Below are positions 9,999 through 18,683 of a DNA stretch of 28,891 nucleotides, in pieces. Where the stretch lies: the NCBI GenBank assembly GCA_036835375.1, contig DAITMB010000063.1:1-28891 (forward strand), read 5' to 3'. The stretch is from JANQTF01 sp036835375. Its GTDB lineage: Bacteria; Bacteroidota; Bacteroidia; J057. Under the pieces are notes generated by a model, which did not search any database, had not been told where the DNA came from, and was given only the letters and a program-made list of their open reading frames with translations. The position numbers were made by a program, and so were the translations under genes. Position 1 is the first letter of the stretch; each line of letters starts with the position of its first letter.

Positions 9999-10063
9999 GC
10001 CGAAAGATACGAGGCAAAGTGAAAAGCCAAAACGCTGTCAGGAAAGTTCTACAAGAAGTTTTC

Positions 10064-12232
10064 TCAATCGTAGAAAGTCCAGTTGATTCCGAAGAGGTAG
10101 CTCCGCTCCATCATGGGGTAAAATGGCGTGCTGTAATATCCATTATACAGGAGATTCTCGTTGAGGTAGAGATATCGGAAAAAAAGATACACGCCGTGAA
10201 TGTTAAGCTGGAAAAATGCCTCGCCTGCAGCGAAGGGCAGTACTTGGTAATTGGTAGGAAAAAATTCTCCACTGATAGGCTCCAGCGTTTGCCCTGCATA
10301 GCCGGTCCACCAATTCATTCCTAGTCCCAAGCGAAATTCCCGGGCGATGCTCAGGCCCCGGTGATCGAAGTAGAGGCTCGCTTTGCCTCGATATTCTGGA
10401 ATGGATCGCAAATAAAGATCCAGGGTCTCGTCGTCTGACCGAAAGATCCTCGGGGTCCATTCGGCATGATTTTCCAAATGAAAATGTCTAAAAAATCGAA
10501 GCCTTGCGTCAACATTCACGACTCCTCGGGTGAGTGTCTGCGATGATTGGATCACCTCAAATTGGGGGGTATAGAGAATGGCATTTTGCTTAGTGCTCCA
10601 AGAGGCACCCAGCGTCGCGAAGTGCGGTAGGAGCGTGTCCTGTTCTCGGATCGGCGCGGCAGGCTGCCAATGGAGCTGCGCGCGCAAGAAGACCAATTGC
10701 TCATTGCGCAGTTCGCTGTTCGGCAAGAAAGCATTACCGCCGATGCCGGGCACGTGCCCTTGAAACAAGGAAGGATTGAGGTTGCCGAAGATGCCGTTGG
10801 CCAAAAATGATATCGGACCTGGCTGGGTAATTTTTCCAGCAGAATCTTTTTGGCTGAATGGCGACAGAAGGAGGGTCGCGTTGAGCTTTTGTTCTGGGGA
10901 AAACAGGGTCGATATCCGCTGTCGAATGTCTCCGGTCAGGGATCCGCCGGGAAAGCGGAGAGAGATTTTTCCGAATTGCTCGGTGATGTTTTGAACCAAG
11001 GCAAAGTCTTCTCGACGGACCAAAATGCGCTGAAAGTTGAGCCCACCGGAAAGATTGGCCTGCCATCCCGAGGAGAGCATCCAGGAATAGCTGATGGCCC
11101 CCAGAGCTTGAAACCGCCTGAGAGCGATCGAGTCCGAAATAGAATTACTGTCAGCAGCCAAAGTCGGCAACACGGGAACCAGGTTGGCTTGTAGGCGATT
11201 GGTATCGATGATGGCATCGAAAAAACTCCGGGTTTGCCAGTCGTACTGGATGCTGTTGCGGAGGCTGATCTTGTGCTTTTTCTTGATCGTATTCTCCGCC
11301 GAATCGGAATCTCCGATGAGGTGATAGTACTGGTCAAAGTAAATCGCAGTATTTTTCTTTCGCAGGCTCGCATCCAGGTGCGGAGGAAAGTTCTCTTTGA
11401 AAAAGGTCAAGTTTGCTGCGGCAGGATTTTCGCGAATAAGCCCATTTACGACGGGATAGAGAGCATCATTGCTGGCCCTCGGTGTGCCGCCGTGGAGCTG
11501 ATCGTTGTGCCGATTCAATGTCAGGTTGCCGAAAGCATGATATCGTTCACCGGGTGACCGATAGTAGCCAGCTAAGTAAGCAAGCGTGTGATCGGTGACG
11601 AAGTTTCGATAGGCACCCACAGATTGAGGGCGGCGAAGGTAGCCCGAAAGGTGTATGCTGGGTCCAAAGCTGCGTGCAAGGGTCGCATCCACCACCTGAA
11701 GTTGGCGTTGGCCTTGCCGAAAAGTCAGATCAATGTAGGGAGTCTTCGTGTCGTAGTAGGGCACTTGCCGGCTGGCATCCAGCGAATAGCGATCGTAACG
11801 GTTGAAAAGTGGATCTCGCCACAGTGGCTCCTCGTGGTAAGATTCCTCCAGCCCATGCAGGTAAGCTTGGTAAGGCTTTCCGATCTGGCCGAGGCTTCTC
11901 ACAAATCCAGGCACAGCCTCCAGCGGATCAAAATACAGACTTGCCTCCAGTGATTTTGACACCGCAACAAGGGGTTCGCGGTGACTAAACAGTGCTTCCC
12001 GATCCACGTAGCGCGTATCTGGCGGAATATTGAGAGCAGCGATCGCAGCGGAGTCGATGCCAAGGGTATCGGAATCAAAGCCACTTGGATTGCCAAAAAT
12101 GCCTCCCGCGTCCGTCGGGCGTCCGTCGGGTGAGGTCGTGAGCGGCCTGTTAGAAGGAAACTGAGCCTTTCCCTCGGTACTGAGCAGCAGGAGACAACCC
12201 AAGAAAACCGTGCAACAAATCTTTCCTATCAT
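10064..12232 (-). CDS. Putative outer-membrane porin (Porin_10-like)
   Basis: A 722-residue exported protein with a signal peptide (MIGKICCTVFLGCLLLLSTEGKA, then Q). After a linker of about 60 residues, the rest consists of alternating polar and aromatic strands ending in SYLFGINWTFYD, as expected of a large outer-membrane beta-barrel. Segments such as PYIDLTFRQGQRQLQ, the FGNLTLNRHND turn and AIYFDQYYHLIGD match what I recall of the Bacteroidota putative porin family (PF14121). The final residue is Asp after Tyr rather than a terminal aromatic, which is slightly unusual. The gene lies between the phosphorylase and sbcD on the same strand. The substrate is unknown. Confidence 0.82.
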   Translation of the reverse strand: MIGKICCTVFLGCLLLLSTEGKAQFPSNRPLTTSPDGRPTDAGGIFGNPSGFDSDTLGIDSAAIAALNIPPDTRYVDREALFSHREPLVAVSKSLEASLYFDPLEAVPGFVRSLGQIGKPYQAYLHGLEESYHEEPLWRDPLFNRYDRYSLDASRQVPYYDTKTPYIDLTFRQGQRQLQVVDATLARSFGPSIHLSGYLRRPQSVGAYRNFVTDHTLAYLAGYYRSPGERYHAFGNLTLNRHNDQLHGGTPRASNDALYPVVNGLIRENPAAANLTFFKENFPPHLDASLRKKNTAIYFDQYYHLIGDSDSAENTIKKKHKISLRNSIQYDWQTRSFFDAIIDTNRLQANLVPVLPTLAADSNSISDSIALRRFQALGAISYSWMLSSGWQANLSGGLNFQRILVRREDFALVQNITEQFGKISLRFPGGSLTGDIRQRISTLFSPEQKLNATLLLSPFSQKDSAGKITQPGPISFLANGIFGNLNPSLFQGHVPGIGGNAFLPNSELRNEQLVFLRAQLHWQPAAPIREQDTLLPHFATLGASWSTKQNAILYTPQFEVIQSSQTLTRGVVNVDARLRFFRHFHLENHAEWTPRIFRSDDETLDLYLRSIPEYRGKASLYFDHRGLSIAREFRLGLGMNWWTGYAGQTLEPISGEFFPTNYQVLPFAAGEAFFQLNIHGVYLFFRYLYLNENLLYNGYYSTPFYPMMERSYLFGINWTFYD

Positions 12233-12449
12233 GGCAATACGCGGGATTCTCTATCCTAGTGACCCTGCTGAGCCAATTAGTGCTCATAGATCGACCGATG
12301 TTGTGATCATCGGGGGGATTCAACTTAGGAAGGTGTACCGGCGGGCAAAGATCGTTGGTTCAGCTGAGGGAAACGAATTAAAATCCGCTCGTGGAATCAT
12401 TCCTTCAGGTCATGCCATCCCTTCCAGCGAATGTTTCCCTGTATCGACC

Positions 12450-13262
12450 TCACACAAATTCCAGTAGCTCCGTGATGAGGCGGGTCATTTGGGGTTCGGA
12501 GGCATTGGCTACCCCGATCACATCTTCCAGCGACACGGGGTGCAAGTTATTGGGATCGCCGACATCCGTCACGACCGAAATGGCAAATACCCGCAAGCCC
12601 ATGTGGCGCGCCACGAGCACCTCCGGGACAGTGGACATGCCCACAATGTCCCCACCGATTCGCTCAAGATAGCGGTACTCTGCGCGGGTCTCCAGGTTGG
12701 GACCCGTGACGCCGACATAGACCCCCTTGTGCAGGCGAAATCCCTGCTTAGCAGCAATCTCCATCGCGTGGTCGATCAGTTGCGGATCGTAGGGACGGCT
12801 CATGTCCGGAAATCTCGGGCCAAATTCAGAGGCATTGGGTCCGATGAGCGGATTGGTGCCTTGAAGGTTGATGTGGTCATCAATCACGACCAAGTCCCCG
12901 TTCTGGTAAGAGAGGTTTAGCGCGCCCGAAGCATTAGAGACAAACAGGGTATGAATGCCCAGCATCTTCAGGACACGCACAGGAAATGTGATTTCCTGCA
13001 TCGTGTAGCCCTCGTAGTAATGAAATCGGCCCTGCATGGCGACCACCCTTTTGCCATTCAGCGTACCAAAGATGAGCTTCCCAAAGTGGCTTTCCACTGT
13101 AGAAATGGGAAAGTGAGGGATGAAATTATAGGGGATGCTTTTTTCGATGGTGATGCTCTCGGCGAGTCGGCCCAGTCCAGTGCCAAGGATGATCCCGATT
13201 TCGGGTTTTTCTGGGTAGTGCTTGCGAATGTAGCTCAGAGCATCTTGGACCGCTTGTAGCAT
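12450..13262 (-). CDS. punA: Purine nucleoside phosphorylase (trimeric PNP/MTAP family)
   Basis: A 270-residue enzyme that splits purine nucleosides with phosphate to free base and pentose-1-phosphate in purine salvage. Visible motifs are the phosphate loop GIILGTGLG (23-31), MQGRFHYYEGY with H81, VSNASGALN (about 108-116), the base-binding Glu in GPNLETRAE (E191), and VGMSTVPE (208-215). At the position where human PNP has the purine-specificity Asn243, this protein reads SVVTDVGD, placing Asp233 there; MTA phosphorylases also carry Asp at this point. Inosine, guanosine or 6-amino substrates are therefore all possible. The porin gene follows on the same strand after 217 bases. A terminator-shaped hairpin sits in the leader just upstream of the start. 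Confidence 0.93.
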   Translation of the reverse strand: MLQAVQDALSYIRKHYPEKPEIGIILGTGLGRLAESITIEKSIPYNFIPHFPISTVESHFGKLIFGTLNGKRVVAMQGRFHYYEGYTMQEITFPVRVLKMLGIHTLFVSNASGALNLSYQNGDLVVIDDHINLQGTNPLIGPNASEFGPRFPDMSRPYDPQLIDHAMEIAAKQGFRLHKGVYVGVTGPNLETRAEYRYLERIGGDIVGMSTVPEVLVARHMGLRVFAISVVTDVGDPNNLHPVSLEDVIGVANASEPQMTRLITELLEFV

Positions 13263-13282
13263 GAGGAAAGGGTAAATGAATG

Positions 13283-13317
13283 AAAAAAAGCCTCCTCCTC
13301 GAAAGAGGCGAAGAGGC
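13283..13317 (-). promoter_or_regulatory. Terminator-shaped hairpin in the PNP leader
   Basis: On the minus strand an outer stem GCCTC/GAGGC (13313-13317 with 13290-13294) encloses an inner CCTC-TTTC-GAGG hairpin (13297-13308). Seven T (13283-13289) follow, ending about 20 bases before the PNP ATG. Nothing on the minus strand upstream needs terminating, because the neighbouring gene is divergent. It may attenuate PNP transcription; that is inference. Confidence 0.5.
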
Positions 13318-13455
13318 CGAATCTTCGAAAATAGCGGAAATCTAGGAATCTCATCAACGGTTGTTGCTCGAAATGGTGGGAGAGGGGAACATTTTTCCTT
13401 AATTTTCGCGACGATCTACTTCTCTCTCCCTCTCTAGCCTACCACGAACCTCATC

Positions 13456-14133
13456 ATGCGCATCCGAATTCTCGGAATGATTCTGTTTCTGGCCAGTGCC
13501 ACCTACGGGTGTAAAGAAGCCAAGGCAGAAAAAAAAGCCTTTCAGGACCAATTACGCCAAGACAGCATTCGCAAGGAAGATCAGCTTCGGGCGTGGAGAA
13601 CCTACGCCGAGGACATGTACTACTATCGCATGGAGAGGAGGAGCACCTTTGCTCCGGTGTCGGCGAATGATCCCCAACCCATGGGACCACCTTATCCATT
13701 TTCAGAGGAACCGGCACAAGCTTCCGCGCCGATGCGAGACGAGCCCGCAGATCCGATTGGAGCAATCACCATGAGCGGGGAATCTATACGACTCCTTGTG
13801 AGCAAGCCGCTTGTGTTTCCTGCGGGGAAGGACAGTATCCAGCGCAATCACTTGGGAACGATCGGAGAACTAGTGTCCATGATCGGGCGAAATCAGGAAA
13901 AATTTCGGGTGTCTGTCGTAGGCTATGCGACGGAAGGAGAAGCCAAGGCAGCGGGGTTAGACGAATGGACGCTGAGCACGCGCCGAGCTACTTCGGTCTT
14001 GAAGGCATTGATTTCAGGAGGCGTGTCTCCCTATCACTTGGAGGCCGTAGGCAGAGGATCTTTCAGCATGAGCTCCGACAGCGGTCAGCGAAGTATTGAC
14101 GTCTTTCTTTATCCTATTCAAGATAGACAATAA
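13456..14133 (+). CDS. OmpA-like C-terminal domain envelope protein, possible lipoprotein
   Basis: A 225-residue exported protein. The N-terminal hydrophobic stretch ends in ATYGCK, with Cys at 19; the box lacks the usual Leu at -3, so lipidation is uncertain. Residues about 20-110 are charged and low in complexity. Residues about 112-225 look like an OmpA/MotB-type peptidoglycan-binding fold: SVVGYATEGE, then LSTRRATSVLKALISGGVSPYHLEAVGRG, then a closing strand (IDVFLYP). It would tether the outer membrane to the cell wall. The RND exporter starts 72 bases downstream on the same strand, so they may form a unit. The family call is moderately sure because the domain is divergent. Confidence 0.72.
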   Translation: MRIRILGMILFLASATYGCKEAKAEKKAFQDQLRQDSIRKEDQLRAWRTYAEDMYYYRMERRSTFAPVSANDPQPMGPPYPFSEEPAQASAPMRDEPADPIGAITMSGESIRLLVSKPLVFPAGKDSIQRNHLGTIGELVSMIGRNQEKFRVSVVGYATEGEAKAAGLDEWTLSTRRATSVLKALISGGVSPYHLEAVGRGSFSMSSDSGQRSIDVFLYPIQDRQ

Positions 14134-14205
14134 CCATCTGTGGCATATTTTTCCGTCCTGATCTCTAACCTGCCTTGAAGGTAAATTTCACTAGATTTGT
14201 CCCCT

Positions 14206-16563
14206 ATGAATCCCTCTTGGAAAAGAATTGCGACTTTTATCATTCGAAAGCGAGTCACGCTTCTGATTATCCTGGTCGCAGTTACCACCTTCATGTGGAC
14301 AGTGCGGGGAACCGAGACGGTGCAAAACATGTCTAAGGGCATGATGGCCGAGGACAAAGATCTTGATGCCTATCAAAAGATGCGCAGCATCTTTGGAGAC
14401 GATGGAAATGTGGTGGTGGTGGCCTTGCAGGGCGACATTTTCGATTACCAATTGTTCTGCGGGATCTATGACCTCAGCCTTGAACTGGACAGCGCCTACG
14501 GGGTGTTGGGGGTCTTGTCGCTGCCCCGACTATACGATGTAGAAAGAGATGATACTGCCGGAAGCTTTGTACTCAGGCCGATCACCCTCGAGAGGCCCCG
14601 CTCCCAAGCTCAAGTGGACAGCATACGTGACCGGGTGCAAGAACTGCCCTTTTATGAAGGCTTGCTGTATCGCAAAGAGTCCAATACGACCATTCTCGCA
14701 GTATCCCTCAACGATACGTTGCTCGACACAGAAGAAAAGTTCAAAGTGGTCGATGGGGTGCAAGACATCGTGTCGAGGTTTGGCGAAAGGTACCAGATAG
14801 AGCCACACTTTGCAGGTTTACCTATCATACGGGTCAATGTGCAGACTCTCGTCAAGAAAGAGCTACTGATATTTTTGTTGTTGGCGTTGGCTGTGACGGC
14901 CATCACACTGGCACTTTTTTTCAGATCATTTTACACAGTCATCTTCCCGATGATGGTGGTCGGGGCTGTCATCATTTTCTCGCTGGGGCTGATCGGCTTA
15001 TTTGGCTTTCTTATCACCCTCATCACCGGCATCATTCCGGCGCTGGTCACAGTGATCACGATCCCCAATTGTGTGTACCTCATCACGAAGTACCACATTG
15101 AGTTTCGCCGCACAGGCAACAAAATCAAATCTCTGATTTTGGTCGTGGAAAAGATCGGGGTCGTGACTGTCATGACGAATGCGACCACAGCCGTAGGATT
15201 GGGCGTATTGGCGTTCACCGATGTGGCTCCCTTAAAAGAATTTGGGATTGTTGCGGGACTGAGCGTGGTCGCAGCATTCTTCATTTCGCTTCTGTTTATC
15301 CCCATCGTTTTCAGCTTTCTTCCTCCCCCTACCATCAGTCAGACACGCCACTTGGAGCGAAGGTCGCTGTCCTTTGTGATCAGGGGCTTGGACTACGTGG
15401 TGAGTCACTATCGGCCAGCGATCTTTTTAGTCTCCTTTTCGCTAGCGGGCATTTCGATCTATGGGATGTTGCTCATTCAGCCGATTTCTTATGTAGTGGA
15501 TGATGTGCCGCAGGATAGTAAACTGATGACAGACTTGCGATTTGTAGAATCCCAGTTCAATGGCGCATTGCCATTTGAAATTTTGATCGATACCAAGACT
15601 CGAAACGGGGTGCTGAATCGGAAAACCCTCATGAAGATTGAGCAACTCCAGGATAGCCTCAAAAAATACGAAGACATTTCACGGAGCCTTTCGATTGCAG
15701 ACTTGGCTAAGTTTTTCAATCAGTCTTTCTTCGGAGGCGGCGAAGACTTCTACGAGCTGCCGGGGCGAAACCAGACGCCGATGATCCGCACCTACCTCGC
15801 CAAGACAGAAGTGCTCGGGCCCTCAACCATTTCCAAAAACTTGAGTGACTCTACGTTCAGCATCACGCGGGTATCAGCCTCGGTGCGGGATATCGGATCG
15901 CTTGAAATGAAAGCGCTCGTGGATTCGGTTCGGAAGGATGTCGCAGCCGTGTTCGAAGAAGATCAGTACGACACAGCGGTCACTGGCACAACACAGGTAT
16001 TTATTCAAGCCAATGATGCCCTGATCGAAAATCTCCTTTCCAGCTTGGCCATCGCTTTCATTGTGATCGCTTGCCTCATGGGTGTGCTGTTTCGCTCTAT
16101 TCGAATGGTGGTTATCAGCCTTATTCCCAATGCCCTCCCGCTCTTGATGGTCGCCGGGATCATGGGCTATTTTGGTATTGCGCTCAAGCCTTCCACAGCG
16201 CTTGTATTCGGGGTTGCTTTTGGGATTGCTGTCGATGATTCGATTCACTTTTTGGCAAGGTATCGGCTTGCGAGGCGACACGGAGACAGTGTTCGGCAAG
16301 CAGTCTCCACGACTTTTGCAGACACCGGGGTGTCCATGATCTACACCTCGATCATTCTCTTTTTTGGGTTTATTTCCTTTCTAGCCTCGGATTTTGGTGG
16401 TACCCAATTTTTAGGACTGCTCACCTCTCTTACCTTGGCGATCGCTATGTTTAGCAACCTCCTGTTTCTTCCTGCGTTGGTCGTGCAATTCGATAGGGAT
16501 TTGCCACTCCCTTCTGTGCTCGATGTGGAAGGAGAAGAGGAGGAAAATGTGTTGGAACTTTGA
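14206..16563 (+). CDS. RND superfamily exporter, HAE3/MMPL-like
   Basis: A 785-residue inner-membrane protein counted from the ATG at 14206; the frame opens three codons earlier at a TTG. One membrane helix near the N-terminus (about 15-32) is followed by a periplasmic domain, a five-helix block (about 220-385), a helix near 415, a second periplasmic domain, and a last five-helix block (about 615-760). The duplicated layout and VDDSIHFLARY at about 676-686 are typical of HAE3/MMPL transporters, which move lipids or hopanoid-like molecules. The C-terminal tail is acidic (EGEEEEN). No adaptor or TolC gene is adjacent, in keeping with this subfamily. An OmpA-like gene precedes it. Confidence 0.9.
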   Translation: MNPSWKRIATFIIRKRVTLLIILVAVTTFMWTVRGTETVQNMSKGMMAEDKDLDAYQKMRSIFGDDGNVVVVALQGDIFDYQLFCGIYDLSLELDSAYGVLGVLSLPRLYDVERDDTAGSFVLRPITLERPRSQAQVDSIRDRVQELPFYEGLLYRKESNTTILAVSLNDTLLDTEEKFKVVDGVQDIVSRFGERYQIEPHFAGLPIIRVNVQTLVKKELLIFLLLALAVTAITLALFFRSFYTVIFPMMVVGAVIIFSLGLIGLFGFLITLITGIIPALVTVITIPNCVYLITKYHIEFRRTGNKIKSLILVVEKIGVVTVMTNATTAVGLGVLAFTDVAPLKEFGIVAGLSVVAAFFISLLFIPIVFSFLPPPTISQTRHLERRSLSFVIRGLDYVVSHYRPAIFLVSFSLAGISIYGMLLIQPISYVVDDVPQDSKLMTDLRFVESQFNGALPFEILIDTKTRNGVLNRKTLMKIEQLQDSLKKYEDISRSLSIADLAKFFNQSFFGGGEDFYELPGRNQTPMIRTYLAKTEVLGPSTISKNLSDSTFSITRVSASVRDIGSLEMKALVDSVRKDVAAVFEEDQYDTAVTGTTQVFIQANDALIENLLSSLAIAFIVIACLMGVLFRSIRMVVISLIPNALPLLMVAGIMGYFGIALKPSTALVFGVAFGIAVDDSIHFLARYRLARRHGDSVRQAVSTTFADTGVSMIYTSIILFFGFISFLASDFGGTQFLGLLTSLTLAIAMFSNLLFLPALVVQFDRDLPLPSVLDVEGEEEENVLEL

Positions 16564-16621
16564 GGCCGGTTCGTCATGCCCATTGTGCCCAATCCCTTCT
16601 GTTCCCAATGCCTAGTTTGCC

Positions 16622-17119
16622 ATGATTGAAGCCACGATTGACCAAAAGATTTTTTCATTCACACGTGACGGGCAAGGGCTGTCGATGAACGGCCAGCTAT
16701 TGAATACCGATGCACAACCCGTGGGGGCTCATCTGTGGCAGGTGCTTCACCACGATAAATCCTATGATGTGTTTGTGCACAAAGTGGACCTGGAGGCCAA
16801 GACGATGACCCTCAGCATCAATGGAAAAGTGGCACAAGTCCATCTTCGAACTCGGATGGAAAAATTGCTCGCAGAGCTGGGAATGTCTCAGAATTCAGAA
16901 AAAAAGCTGGACTTGCTGAAGGCACCCATGCCAGGATTGATTCTTCAAGTACTTGTCGAGGTGGGCCAATCAGTAGAAAAAGGGCAGCCCTTGCTGATCC
17001 TCGAAGCCATGAAAATGGAAAATATCCTCAAGTCACCCGGGCCGGGTGTGATTCACGAAATCGTAGCCCAAAAAGGAAGCTCCACAGAAAAGAATGCGAT
17101 CCTCATTCGATTTGTATAG
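16622..17119 (+). CDS. Biotin carboxyl carrier protein (acyl-CoA carboxylase type)
   Basis: A 165-residue protein. Residues about 95-165 form a biotinyl/lipoyl domain: the APMPG turn at 101-105 and EAMKMENIL with the biotinylated Lys at 131, both exactly canonical. The N-terminal 80 residues are a small beta-rich domain as seen in carrier subunits of propionyl- or acetyl-CoA carboxylases. Length matches the separate carrier subunits of Bacteroidota acyl-CoA carboxylases. No carboxylase or carboxyltransferase gene is in the window, so partners must be encoded elsewhere. It starts 58 bases after the RND gene and converges on the FAD oxidoreductase gene. Confidence 0.92.
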   Translation: MIEATIDQKIFSFTRDGQGLSMNGQLLNTDAQPVGAHLWQVLHHDKSYDVFVHKVDLEAKTMTLSINGKVAQVHLRTRMEKLLAELGMSQNSEKKLDLLKAPMPGLILQVLVEVGQSVEKGQPLLILEAMKMENILKSPGPGVIHEIVAQKGSSTEKNAILIRFV

Positions 17120-17192
17120 CCCAAGAAATAGTGCATTCGATCCGCCAGGCACAGATTCTCAATCCAAAACCTATGGCGTGCATGGGTTGGAG

Positions 17193-18506
17193 TTAGAGGT
17201 TCAATCTCTGAGATTGAAGCGAGTGTATCTTCCCTTCCGGGTCCCATTTTTTCCGAATATCCAAGAATGCCGGTACCCCCGGATAGGAGGCGCGAAGACT
17301 TTCGGGCGAGAGTCGCACATCTTTGGTGAGATAGACCCTCCCTCCCCAAGCGGTGATCATCGCATCCAGCTCATCCAAAAAAGGAAACAGCGCGGGCTTG
17401 ATTGGAAAATCCAAGGTCAACGTATAGCCTTCCATCGGAAAAGACATAAGGCCGCTGGAGGGTCCCAAAAGCTTCAGAACGGACAAGAAGGAGCCCATTC
17501 GATGGCGATGCATGTGCTGAAGCACAGCTTCGATGGCGATAGGACCCTGCGCCTTGGGCACGACAAATTGGTATTGTGTGAATCCCCGCTTACCATAGAT
17601 TCGATTCCAGTGATGGATCGCATCCAAAGGATAAAAAAAGGAGTCGTAATCCACCAGCCCTCCCTGTTGTTGCTTTCGCTGCTTACGATAGTAGAGCGCA
17701 TTGAAAGCAGACATGGTGAGTCGATTGAGCGCAAACGCCGGAAAATTGAAGGGGACGGTGAGGGCAAGTTTTTTGGGCAGTTGAAGCGGAGACTTTTCCC
17801 AGGCGGAGCCTTGGACCTCTGCGAGCGAAGCGTGTTCGCCTTTCATGAGGATGGACCGTCCGAGGCGAGATCCCCTGGCGAGTGTGTCGATCCAAGCTAC
17901 GCTGTAGGTTGCGGTTCCAAAGTCTTCGAACAGGGAGAGAATCTCCGATAAGTCCTTTGCTTTGACATTTTCGTAGCGAATAGCGGACGTTTCTATCTTT
18001 TTCAGTTGAAGGTGGAGGCGGAGAATAAATCCTGTTAGCCCCATGCCCCCGATAGTCGCCCAGAAGAGACTGGCATGCTGCTCACGGCTACAAGTCAGGA
18101 CTTCGCCACCAGGAAGCATCAGGTCCAGTGCGAGCACGTGGTCGGAGATACTGCCTTCTTTGTGGTGATTTTTGCCATGAACATCAGAGGCGATGGCGCC
18201 CCCCAAGCTCACGAACTTGGTGCCGGGCGTCACGGGCGGAAACCAGCCTTTGGGCACAAAGGTCTTGAGCAAATCCTCATACGTCACACCTGATTCGCAA
18301 AAAAGCTGTCCGGTCTTCGCGTCGAAGCCTAACATCCTATCCAGGTGCAACGAAGAGACCATGATCTCCCCCAGCGAACTATCTCCATAGCAGCGGCCCA
18401 TCCCGCGTGGAATCCAAGTCTTTGCTGTTTGTTCTTCGACTAGGTAAGGGCCGCGGCGCTCGGGTCCATCTACCACCGGATATTTGCCCCAGTTGCTGAT
18501 TTTCAT
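17193..18506 (-). CDS. FAD-linked oxidoreductase, DprE1-like
   Basis: A 437-residue protein of the vanillyl-alcohol-oxidase fold. The N-terminal FAD-binding half has RGMGRCYGDSS (34-44), PVTPGTKFVSLGGAI (91-105) and HGKNHH (110-115), matching DprE1, the decaprenylphosphoryl-ribose 2'-oxidase of mycobacterial arabinan synthesis. The C-terminal half keeps LTKDVR (K395), aligned from memory with the catalytic Lys418 of M. tuberculosis DprE1, and RKKWDP. Mycobacterial Cys387 aligns with Thr364 here (GYTLTLDFP). The reaction is probably oxidation of a polyprenyl-linked or free sugar, but the substrate is not known in this phylum. No DprE2-like reductase is adjacent. The ATG at 18506 gives the family N-terminus (SNWGKYP). 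Confidence 0.87.
   Translation of the reverse strand: MKISNWGKYPVVDGPERRGPYLVEEQTAKTWIPRGMGRCYGDSSLGEIMVSSLHLDRMLGFDAKTGQLFCESGVTYEDLLKTFVPKGWFPPVTPGTKFVSLGGAIASDVHGKNHHKEGSISDHVLALDLMLPGGEVLTCSREQHASLFWATIGGMGLTGFILRLHLQLKKIETSAIRYENVKAKDLSEILSLFEDFGTATYSVAWIDTLARGSRLGRSILMKGEHASLAEVQGSAWEKSPLQLPKKLALTVPFNFPAFALNRLTMSAFNALYYRKQRKQQQGGLVDYDSFFYPLDAIHHWNRIYGKRGFTQYQFVVPKAQGPIAIEAVLQHMHRHRMGSFLSVLKLLGPSSGLMSFPMEGYTLTLDFPIKPALFPFLDELDAMITAWGGRVYLTKDVRLSPESLRASYPGVPAFLDIRKKWDPEGKIHSLQSQRLNL
17200..17218. repeat. Inverted repeat at the 3' end of the FAD oxidoreductase gene
   Basis: TTCAATCTC and GAGATTGAA flank a single base, giving an 8-bp stem with a 3-base loop. It overlaps the last codons (QSQRLNL) between two convergent genes. 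There is no T-run on either side, so it is at most a weak or factor-assisted transcript end. Confidence 0.4.
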
Positions 18507-18683
18507 TCGGTCTTGTGTCTAATTTGGAGAAGCAATAGATGGGGATGTGCAGTACTTCCTCAGGTCAGTGTGTCGAGTGGTTTGTGGAGCTGGATTCGGC
18601 CAGAAGGAGAAAGCAGAATGTTGCACTGCATGCGCAATCCATCATGATGGTCAGTCTAGCAACCAAAGTGATAAGTGAAAGTT

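Noticed and set aside
5566..10040. TGACAGCGTTTT (5566-5577) and its inverted copy AAAACGCTGTCA (10029-10040) neatly flanking sbcDC
   Set aside because: A 12-base inverted match somewhere in 29 kb is expected many times by chance, and no extension or target-site features accompany it.
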